Source of the DNA: UKL13-2 sp031430555
GTDB lineage: Bacteria > Pseudomonadota > Gammaproteobacteria > Burkholderiales > Usitatibacteraceae
Length of the DNA stretch: 5,231 nucleotides
NCBI GenBank assembly: GCA_031430555.1
Contig: JANPBQ010000069.1
Location: forward strand, 1 to 5,231
Direction: 5' to 3'
Under the pieces are notes generated by a model. It did no database searches. It was not told where the DNA came from and worked only from the letters and a program-made list of their open reading frames with translations. Below are positions 1 to 5,132 of the stretch, piece after piece (position 1 is the stretch's first letter; every line of letters starts with the position of its first letter). The translations under genes and the position numbers were made by a program.

Positions 1-1122
1 ATCCAGAAGATCGCCGAAGGGCTGGCGGAGTTCTCCATGGACATCGACGCGCTGGGCGATGCCTATGAATACCTGATCGGCCAGTTTGCCGCCGGGTCCG
101 GCAAGAAGGCGGGCGAGTTTTACACCCCGCAGCAGATTTCCGACATCCTCTCCGCCATCGTCACGCTGGACAGTCAGGAACCGAAGACGGGGACCAAGAA
201 GCGGCTGGAGAGTGTGATGGACTTTGCCTGCGGCTCCGGCTCCTTGCTGCTCAATGTCCGCAAGAAAGTAAACAAGGCAGGCGGCACGATCGGCAAGATT
301 TATGGGCAAGAGAAGAACATCACCACCTACAACCTCGCCCGCATGAACATGCTGCTGCACGGCGTAAAGGACACGGAGTTCGACATCTTCCACGGCGACA
401 CGTTGCTGAACGAGTGGGACATGATGCGCGAGCAGAACCCGGCCAAGAAGCCGAGCTTTGATGCCATCGTCGCCAACCCGCCTTTCAGCTACCGCTGGGA
501 GCCCACCGACGCTTTGGCTGACGACGTGCGTTTCAAAAGCCACGGCCTCGCGCCGAAGTCCGCTGCGGATTTTGCCTTTCTGTTGCATGGCTTCCACTTC
601 CTGAAAGATGAAGGCGTGATGGCCATCATCCTGCCGCATGGCGTGCTTTTCCGTGGTGGTGCCGAGGAACGTATCCGCACTAAGCTGCTGAAAGACGGCC
701 ATATCGACACCGTGATCGGACTGCCTGCGAATCTGTTTTATTCCACCGGCATTCCCGTGTGCATTCTCGTTCTCAAAAAGTGCAAGAAGCCGGATGATGT
801 GCTTTTCATCAATGCGGCCGAGCATTTCGAAAAGGGCAAGCGCCAGAATCAGCTCAAGCCCGAACACATCCACAAGATTATCGACACCTACCAATTTCGC
901 AAAGAGGAGCCGCGCTACTCGCGCCGCGTGGACATGGCTGAGATCGAGAAGAACGATTTCAACCTGAACATCTCCCGCTACATCAGTACGGCGACGGCTG
1001 CTGAAGAGATCGACCTCGCGGCCAACCACGCAATGCTGATGGAGATCGAGAAAGAGATTCAGGCGGCGACAGATAAGCACAATGAGTTTTTGAAAGAGCT
1101 TGGTTTGCCGTTGTTGCCGTAA
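1..1122 (+). CDS. hsdM: Type I restriction-modification DNA methylase subunit HsdM (5' end outside window)
   Basis: N6-adenine methyltransferase subunit of a type I restriction-modification complex. With HsdS it would methylate host DNA at the HsdS-defined site, and with HsdR it would form the restriction enzyme. The frame is open from base 1, so the Met at 37 is internal and the N-terminal helical domain is missing. Counting from that Met, visible motifs are the family signature G-E-F-Y-T-P at about 26-31, SAM-binding motif I D-F-A-C-G-S-G at 62-68, and catalytic motif IV N-P-P-F at 147-150. The conserved G-L-P-A-N-L-F-Y-S-T-G-I-P segment follows about 80 residues later. The C-terminus (a helical tail ending G-L-P-L-L-P) looks complete. 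The sequence resembles the EcoR124 (type IC) M-subunit group from memory. No hsdS follows, which is unusual because M and S genes normally adjoin. Family call is near certain; membership of a working system cannot be judged here. Confidence 0.95.
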   Translation: MQKIAEGLAEFSMDIDALGDAYEYLIGQFAAGSGKKAGEFYTPQQISDILSAIVTLDSQEPKTGTKKRLESVMDFACGSGSLLLNVRKKVNKAGGTIGKIYGQEKNITTYNLARMNMLLHGVKDTEFDIFHGDTLLNEWDMMREQNPAKKPSFDAIVANPPFSYRWEPTDALADDVRFKSHGLAPKSAADFAFLLHGFHFLKDEGVMAIILPHGVLFRGGAEERIRTKLLKDGHIDTVIGLPANLFYSTGIPVCILVLKKCKKPDDVLFINAAEHFEKGKRQNQLKPEHIHKIIDTYQFRKEEPRYSRRVDMAEIEKNDFNLNISRYISTATAAEEIDLAANHAMLMEIEKEIQAATDKHNEFLKELGLPLLP

Positions 1123-1193
1123 GTCACTAGTTGAATCTCCTCATAACCGGCCTCTCTGGAGCCCTTGCCCCAAAAGGTTGCCACCGCCGAGCT

Positions 1194-1213
1194 GTTTTGC
1201 CTGTGTGCAAAAC
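1194..1213. repeat. Perfect 7-bp inverted repeat
   Basis: Arms GTTTTGC (1194-1200) and GCAAAAC (1207-1213) are perfectly complementary around the six-base loop CTGTGT. There is no trailing T run, so it is not an intrinsic terminator for + strand transcription. It abuts the larger inverted repeat beginning at 1214 with no gap, and the two may form one structured element. Confidence 0.6.
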
Positions 1214-1271
1214 CCTAGCATTGGCGCGCATCGCAGGCTGAAATCGCGCCAGAAGCCGCGCCAGTGCTAGG
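1214..1271. repeat. 15-bp inverted repeat with 28-base loop
   Basis: The left arm CCTAGCATTGGCGCG (1214-1228) pairs with CGCGCCAGTGCTAGG (1257-1271). Fourteen of 15 positions are Watson-Crick, and the remaining one is a G.U wobble in RNA. Inside the loop, a second copy of CGCGCCAG (1245-1252) duplicates the start of the right arm (1257-1264), so two alternative pairings are possible. It could be a transcript-processing or termination structure after hsdM, a small repeat element, or a recombination scar. Function is unknown. It lacks the G-T-T core needed for an integron attC site. Confidence 0.6.
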
Positions 1272-1316
1272 ATTTGAATTCGCTGCGAAGTTCCATGAAA
1301 GATAAATAATTCTATA

Positions 1317-1347
1317 GTTCCCATTAAGGGAACCACGGTGCTATACT
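1317..1347 (+). promoter_or_regulatory. Promoter with palindromic operator for the toxin-antitoxin operon
   Basis: A perfect palindrome, GTTCCC-ATTAA-GGGAAC (1317-1333), overlaps a candidate -35 TTCCCA (1318-1323). After an 18-base spacer comes a near-consensus -10, TATACT (1342-1347). Transcription would start near 1354, about 22 bases before the toxin ATG. A palindrome covering the -35 is the arrangement expected when a HigA-type antitoxin, which binds DNA as a dimer, represses its own operon. A second possible -10, TATAGT, lies at 1313-1318 and would also be covered by the palindrome. Repressor binding is inferred from this geometry and not shown. Confidence 0.6.
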
Positions 1348-1375
1348 TCTCGGATGAATCCATTCAAGAACACGC

Positions 1376-1660
1376 ATGCTAATCGTCGGGCGCCAACAGC
1401 TACATGATTTTGTGGGCGCGCACGCTGACGCTCGTTCGTGGATTGAAAACTGGATTGCCGATACGGAGCAGGCGAAATGGCGCACGCCGCAGGACATCAA
1501 GAACACCTATTCATCAGCGAGTTTTCTCGGCGAGAACGTGGTGATTTTCAACGTCAAGGGAAACCACTACCGAATGGAAGTAAAGGTTGCTTACAACACC
1601 CATGTTGTGATCGTTCGTTGGGCTGGCACACATGCTGAATACACCAAGAGAATGAATTGA
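1376..1660 (+). CDS. higB: HigB-family type II toxin (RelE-like mRNA interferase)
   Basis: A small toxin expected to cleave mRNA on the ribosome when freed from its antitoxin, causing growth arrest. Its 94 residues match the usual HigB length. The recognisable family pattern is W-x(2)-P-x-D-I-K (about 37-44), Y-S-S-A-S-F-L-G-x-N-x-V-I-F-N-x-K-G-N-H-Y-R (about 46-67), and the C-terminal R-W-A-G-T-H-A-E-Y-T-K. The start M-L-I-V-G-R agrees with the short first beta strand typical of the family. Another ATG at 1354 is out of frame and reads only 17 codons. No strong Shine-Dalgarno is visible before 1376 (AAGAA is the best), suggesting modest translation, as is common for toxins. It is the first gene of a three-gene operon; toxin-before-antitoxin order is characteristic of HigBA systems. 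The family call is firm, but ribosome dependence and target are inferred. Confidence 0.92.
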   Translation: MLIVGRQQLHDFVGAHADARSWIENWIADTEQAKWRTPQDIKNTYSSASFLGENVVIFNVKGNHYRMEVKVAYNTHVVIVRWAGTHAEYTKRMN

Positions 1661-1668
1661 ACATAGTC

Positions 1669-2892
1669 ATGCCCCTCATGAACCCGCGCATTATCAAGAC
1701 TGAGCAACAGCACCGCGATGCGGTCGCCGAGATTGAGCGGCTGGCTGCGGATGATCCTTCGATGGGGTCGCCGGAAGGTGACCGGCTGGAATTGCTGGCC
1801 AAGCTGGTGGAAGATTATGAAAAGCAGAAATTTACTTTCGCGCGCCCTGACCCATTGGACGCAATTCGCTTTCGAATGGAGGAGCAAGGTCTTCGCCAAA
1901 AAGACTTGGCAACAATTTTAGGCGGTAAGAATCGCGTATCTGAGGTTCTCTCCGGTAAACGCGCGCTTACGCTTGGCATGGTTCGCTCACTCAGCGAAAC
2001 CTTGCATATTCCGGCGGAGTTGCTGGTGCGCGAGCCTGCCGCGCCTTATCGTATCGAAGGCAACGAGAATTCGGACGATGATGAAGGAGCCATTCAGATG
2101 CCGGCGCTCGTCAAGGCGGGCTTCTTTTTGAATGAAGATATTTCCCGGTTAACGGCGCGCGATGTGGTTCAGCGTTACCTGAAGCCGCAACGCGGCCCGC
2201 TGTATTTGAAGCGGACCATCACCTATGGTGCCACTCCCGAAACCGACAAAACCAATTTGCGACTTTGGGTTGGCAGGGTTCGCGAACTTGCACTCACGTC
2301 TCGCAAGCAACGTGGTGCTTGGCGCGAAGGCACATTGAATGAAGACTTCCTTGCGTATATCGCACGATTGAGTTGGTCGGAGCGCGGGCCACGCTTGGCG
2401 CAAGAGTTCCTCGCCGAAAAAGGCATTGCCCTCGTGCTATTGCCAGTCCTGCCGCACACCAAGCTCGATGGCGCGGCCATGCTTGATTCCGATGGGGCGC
2501 CGGTCGTCGGAATGACACTTCGTCAGGATCGCATCGACAATTTTTGGTTCACGCTTATGCACGAACTCGTGCACGCGTGGAAACATCTGCCGGAAAAAGA
2601 TTTTGTGATTACGGATGAGAGCATCGAAGATGGCACTGAAGACGATGCGAAAGAAGCTGAGGCTAATCGGATCGCGCGCGATGCGTTTATTCCCCGCGTA
2701 TCGTGGAAACGTAGTGAAGCCTACTTAAAACCATCTGTCGCAACGATTCGCGCACTTGCTGAAAAGCTTCAGATTCATCCTGCAGTGGTCGCGGGTCGCC
2801 TGAGAAAAGAACGTACGGGTTATGGGAATTTCAGCGGACTTGTAGGTCAAAAACAAGTTCGCAAACACTTTCCGGAAGTGAATTGGAGGTAG
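1669..2892 (+). CDS. HigA-like HTH antitoxin fused to ImmA/IrrE-family zinc metallopeptidase
   Basis: Probable antitoxin and repressor for the preceding toxin, carrying its own protease domain. Numbering is from the ATG at 1669 (407 residues). Residues about 1-55 resemble the HigA N-terminal helical region (A-E-I-E-R-L ... G-D-R-L-E-L-L-A-K-L-V-E). An XRE/HigA helix-turn-helix spans about 61-120. After an acidic linker near 135-141, an ImmA/IrrE-type domain carries H-E-L-V-H at 298-302. Downstream is a glutamate-rich E-A-E-A-N-R motif at 329-334, where the third zinc ligand (probably Glu331) is expected. Classical HigA is only about 100-140 residues, so this is a large fusion; the architecture itself is a known family type. 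A TTG at 1657, overlapping the toxin stop and six bases after AAGAG, and an ATG at 1678 are alternative starts; any of them implies translational coupling. Proteolysis of a repressor is known for ImmA and IrrE relatives; the substrate here is unknown. Confidence 0.9.
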   Translation: MPLMNPRIIKTEQQHRDAVAEIERLAADDPSMGSPEGDRLELLAKLVEDYEKQKFTFARPDPLDAIRFRMEEQGLRQKDLATILGGKNRVSEVLSGKRALTLGMVRSLSETLHIPAELLVREPAAPYRIEGNENSDDDEGAIQMPALVKAGFFLNEDISRLTARDVVQRYLKPQRGPLYLKRTITYGATPETDKTNLRLWVGRVRELALTSRKQRGAWREGTLNEDFLAYIARLSWSERGPRLAQEFLAEKGIALVLLPVLPHTKLDGAAMLDSDGAPVVGMTLRQDRIDNFWFTLMHELVHAWKHLPEKDFVITDESIEDGTEDDAKEAEANRIARDAFIPRVSWKRSEAYLKPSVATIRALAEKLQIHPAVVAGRLRKERTGYGNFSGLVGQKQVRKHFPEVNWR

Positions 2893-2898
2893 ATGATG
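2885..2898 (+). promoter_or_regulatory. Shine-Dalgarno and ambiguous tandem ATG start of the Beta gene
   Basis: GGAGG at 2885-2889 lies inside the last codons of the antitoxin-protease gene. Tandem ATGs follow at 2893 and 2896. The spacing is 3 bases to the first and 6 to the second, so the second is the more comfortable start; the two products differ by one Met. The stop TAG (2890-2892) directly precedes the first ATG, so translation is likely coupled and the two proteins made in related amounts. Confidence 0.7.
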
Positions 2899-4035
2899 CC
2901 TGGCTCATTTTGCTACATGGCTAATCTGGCAGCTCGTGGGGGCGCATTCACCGCGGTGCAGAATTTGTCGCCTGACGCGCACTCGCGTAGTGCCTTCTTA
3001 TTCGACTTGCCGCGGCCGACCAACAAAGAGGGCGAGACAGTTGATCGCGAACTCGACAAACGGGCAGAAGGAATTGCCCAATGCGCCAAACTCGGCGGCA
3101 GAATTTATTTTGATGTTCATGACTTCTCCCCGGAGCTAGTCACGGGCTCAGGGCTGGAACCGGTCAAGTATTTGGCACAAAGATTTCAGCGGGCCGGCAC
3201 GTCATGTGTTCCGGTCACCGGTACGATCATGGATCGCGGGATTGCGTATGTAGAAGCTGTTCGCGACATTGCGGCTGCCGACCGGAATGGGGTGTGTCTC
3301 CGTTTGGCGCGAGATGAACTCGAAGAGCCGGCGTTACTCGAGGAGGCCATTGGCACGACTCTGGAGGCGATGAGGCTTACTCCCGGGAGGACCGATCTGG
3401 TGATGAACTTTGCTTTTGTTGGCAACGACAAGGCCGAGCGTCTGCGATCAGTTGCAAGAGATGCGCTTGCCGCAATAAACGGCATGGGCAGATTTCGCAA
3501 CATCGTTCTCTCCGGGACGAGCATTCCCGCACAGCTGGGAAAACGGACAAAAGGCGAGGTGCTGCGCTTCCGTCGGGTTGAATTCGATATTTGGTCAGAT
3601 GTCGCTCGCTTGCTGGCAGGAACGCGCGACTTGGCTTTTGGTGATCATGGAATTATCGAGATCCATCACACCCCACCAGCGAAGGTCGTGAATGTGCCCG
3701 CGCGTATTCGCTATACGACGCAGCACGAACACGTGATTCGACGCGCTGCGCGCGGCGACTATCAATCATTGTGTAAGGAGTTGCATGAGTCAGAGGACTT
3801 CATGGGGCGAAACTTCAGCTTTGGAGATCAGAGGCTTGCGTCAGTCGCAATGTTTGGAGCTGGAAAATTTTCTCCCGGCACAGCCGTTGCACACGACGCA
3901 AACCATCACATGGAATTTGTGTCGCAACAAGTTTGGCAGCACATTGGCGCATGCGGCGGAGAAGCACAGTTTGTATTGCCGAAGCCGTTATCGCGCGCAT
4001 GGCTGAATCAACTTCTCGACATTGAAGCCAGCTAA
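2893..4035 (+). CDS. Beta family protein (T4 beta-like, function unknown)
   Basis: I recognise this as a 'beta family protein' (Pfam Beta_protein type), a family with no established biochemical function that often sits beside HTH or ImmA-like genes in accessory DNA. Its 380 residues are close to the family's usual length. Family-typical blocks are F-D-L-P at 37-40, I-Y-F-D-V at 71-75, C-V-P-V-T-G at 105-110, G-V-C-L-R-L at 133-138, D-L-V-M-N-F at 168-173, I-V-L-S-G at 204-208, F-G-D-H-G at 249-253, R-I-R-Y-T-T at 271-276, F-S-F-G-D at 308-312 and N-H-H-M at 337-340. The regular strand/helix alternation suggests a (beta/alpha)8 barrel (inference). No signal peptide or membrane segment is seen, so it is probably cytoplasmic. 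It follows the antitoxin-protease gene without a gap behind a strong GGAGG, so it should be co-transcribed. It may be an effector, sensor or protease substrate of the module; the sequence does not say which. Confidence 0.82.
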   Translation: MMPGSFCYMANLAARGGAFTAVQNLSPDAHSRSAFLFDLPRPTNKEGETVDRELDKRAEGIAQCAKLGGRIYFDVHDFSPELVTGSGLEPVKYLAQRFQRAGTSCVPVTGTIMDRGIAYVEAVRDIAAADRNGVCLRLARDELEEPALLEEAIGTTLEAMRLTPGRTDLVMNFAFVGNDKAERLRSVARDALAAINGMGRFRNIVLSGTSIPAQLGKRTKGEVLRFRRVEFDIWSDVARLLAGTRDLAFGDHGIIEIHHTPPAKVVNVPARIRYTTQHEHVIRRAARGDYQSLCKELHESEDFMGRNFSFGDQRLASVAMFGAGKFSPGTAVAHDANHHMEFVSQQVWQHIGACGGEAQFVLPKPLSRAWLNQLLDIEAS

Positions 4036-4452
4036 GCTCCCTTTCCGGATTGAACAATCCGGGACAGGCCACGCTTGTTTCGGTGGAGGCCTCTCAAACA
4101 ATAGCGAAGATGAATACCTGGCTCGCGCAAAAGTGGTGTGCCACGGTTGGAGATGACGCGAAAGGCCTGTCTGTGCAAGCGTCCGGCGCGCGGTCGCCCA
4201 TAGCGGTTGTCTTCATTCCGTGTTAGAATATTGATTATTAAGCAGTTAATGGCTTTTCAGGTCGATGTCGCCGTGTCCCAAGTGATTTGTAATCGTTAAA
4301 TCCCTTGAAAGGTGAGATTGAAATTGGTCACTTCCATAGCCTGCTGCCATTCTGCGAACCCCATTTTTTTGTGACGACATTTCGGGCTGCTTCAGGCTCT
4401 CAGTGTCAATGCGAGGCGGTGTGCCGTCGCGCCCATTTCCGGAGTCCTTGCC
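4036..4452. other. Intergenic stretch without a convincing gene
   Basis: About 420 bases separate the Beta gene from the winged-helix gene. I see a hairpin at 4045-4062, one 38-codon ORF (4110-4226, +, ATG start, no recognisable motif), and an AT-rich inverted repeat, ATTAA-GCAG-TTAAT, at 4237-4250. A run of seven T lies near 4366-4372 without a good stem before it. The reverse-strand ORF entering from 4713 covers the right half of this stretch, but it runs antisense to the winged-helix gene and looks spurious. No clear sigma-70 promoter for the downstream gene could be fixed, although TAGAAT at 4224-4229 is a possible -10. Confidence 0.55.
4045..4062. terminator. Hairpin just after the Beta gene, no U-tract
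   Basis: CCGGATTG (4045-4052) and CAATCCGG (4055-4062) are perfect inverted arms. Allowing for loop geometry, this gives about a seven-pair stem with a G-A-A-C loop, starting ten bases after the stop codon of the Beta gene. The position suits the end of the operon, but no T run follows on either strand. It may therefore protect the mRNA 3' end or act with Rho, and is not a standard intrinsic terminator. Confidence 0.4.
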
Positions 4453-4692
4453 ATGCAAGAAATCATGCAATATCTTAAAAAAAATGGACAGCGTTTTGAC
4501 TCTGAAATTGCAGCGGCGACCGGTATTCCTTTGAGCAAGGTACGTGGGATGTTGTCTGACCTTTCTGCCCAAGGCGAGATTTCCCGTTGCAGCGTCACAC
4601 GCTTCAATGACGGGAAGAAGATCGAGGGAATGCTGTGCCGGGTGGCCGGTTATATTCCGCCGAAAAGTCCTGGCAGAAAACCCGGCGCGTAA
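4453..4692 (+). CDS. Small winged-helix-like DNA-binding protein
   Basis: A 79-residue soluble protein, not recognised as a named gene. Residues 1-45 follow a winged-helix plan. Helix 1 is M-Q-E-I-M-Q-Y-L-K-K, helix 2 is F-D-S-E-I-A-A-A-T-G, and a turn I-P-L leads into helix 3, S-K-V-R-G-M-L-S-D-L, which would be the recognition helix. Then comes G-E-I-S-R-C and a beta-strand wing, with a second strand pair at about 57-66 (I-E-G-M-L-C-R-V-A-G-Y). The tail P-P-K-S-P-G-R-K-P-G-A is basic and proline-rich. The start is supported by GGAG at 4441-4444, eight bases ahead. Similar short proteins occur in betaproteobacteria as far as I recall. Likely role: a transcriptional or DNA-associated regulator with unknown targets. 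It appears monocistronic and converges with the zinc-finger gene. An A8 run (4477-4484) crosses codons 9-11. Confidence 0.72.
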   Translation: MQEIMQYLKKNGQRFDSEIAAATGIPLSKVRGMLSDLSAQGEISRCSVTRFNDGKKIEGMLCRVAGYIPPKSPGRKPGA

Positions 4693-4736
4693 CTCGCCGC
4701 AACTCGCCCGCACAGGGCGCGCACGTTACACCTTTG
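4693..4736. terminator. Weak hairpin between convergent genes
   Basis: The gap between the two convergent genes contains CGCCC-GCACA-GGGCG (4705-4719), a five-pair stem with a five-base loop. No strong T run follows on either strand, so it is at best a weak shared terminator. The near-repeat AACTCGCC occurs twice just before it (4691-4698 and 4701-4708). Confidence 0.25.
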
Positions 4737-5123
4737 TTATGCGTGCGCGTGCGATAGGGTTGGTGCGGGACGATTGATGTGTTTTTGGCATTCCCGGCAG
4801 CACGTGGCCGAGGGTAACGCCAACAGGCGCGAGAATTCTATCTCGCGGTGGCACTTTTCACATTCCCCATAGTGCCCTTGATTGATCGCCTCGCGAGCCG
4901 CCTCGATCGCCATCAGTTCATTGATGTTTCTGCGCATGAACGCGTTGTTGTCACAGTCGAACAGACTCTTCGAGCCATGAAGCGGTAAGGATTCGTTGGA
5001 CGCCAAGCCCGGCAGGTCGCTGCCGAAAGTCTCGAAGATTGCGGATCGAAGCTGGCCGCACAACTGGCGCTCGCGCTCGTTCAATGCGCACTGAATTGAA
5101 ATCAGTTGTTCCACATTCATCAT
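4737..5123 (-). CDS. DksA/TraR-family C4 zinc-finger protein
   Basis: Probable RNA polymerase-binding regulator of the DksA/TraR type, which acts through the secondary channel. Of 128 residues, about 5-33 and 60-84 form the two helices of the coiled coil. The loop between them contains D-C-D-N-N-A (56-61), loosely resembling the acidic tip D-x-x-D-x-A of DksA. The zinc finger is C88-x2-C91 and C109-x2-C112-Q, with the intervening R-L-x-A-x-P-like stretch (R-L-L-A-L-P, 99-104) typical of the family. A further Cys at 108 adjoins the second pair. The tail S-H-A-H-A is short. The start is one of tandem ATGs (5123 or 5120) with only a weak purine-rich region upstream. The 128-residue length is near DksA but longer than TraR; the tip loop is unlike classical DksA, so this is a paralogue and not dksA itself. 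It ends 45 bases from the convergent winged-helix gene. Confidence 0.85.
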   Translation of the reverse strand: MMNVEQLISIQCALNERERQLCGQLRSAIFETFGSDLPGLASNESLPLHGSKSLFDCDNNAFMRRNINELMAIEAAREAINQGHYGECEKCHREIEFSRLLALPSATCCRECQKHINRPAPTLSHAHA

Positions 5124-5132
5124 AAGTGTTGC

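Larger units (their letters stand above)
1123..1375. other. Spacer between hsdM and the toxin operon; no gene
   Basis: I find no credible coding sequence on either strand. The reverse-strand ORF across 1127-1363 has no recognisable composition or motif, and it overlaps the toxin promoter. The stretch holds two adjoining inverted repeats, 1194-1213 and 1214-1271, and then the promoter and palindromic operator of the downstream operon. This is where hsdS would be expected. No residual HsdS-like peptide was recognised. Confidence 0.7.

Noticed and set aside
1214..1271. Integron attC-like site (CCTAGC ... GCTAGG ends)
   Set aside because: The outline resembles an attC palindrome, but the right end reads GCTAGG instead of the required GTTRRRY core. 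No integrase or cassette structure is present in the window.
1127..1363. 78-codon reverse-strand ORF covering the hsdM-toxin spacer
   Set aside because: It contains the inverted repeats and the toxin promoter, shows no recognisable motif, and has an Arg/Ala-rich composition typical of a chance frame.
1591..1899. Reverse-strand ORFs over the toxin/antitoxin junction (1554-1802 and 1591-1899)
   Set aside because: They lie opposite two well-supported genes and have no motif of their own.
4366..4372. T7 run as an intrinsic terminator
   Set aside because: No stable stem immediately precedes it; the only pairing found (GTCAC near 4327 with GTGAC near 4373) spans the T run and leaves it in the loop.
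4246..4713. 155-codon reverse-strand ORF
   Set aside because: It runs antisense to the winged-helix gene, which has a good ribosome binding site and a coherent domain pattern. The reverse product is Arg/His-rich with no family resemblance, as expected of an antisense frame.
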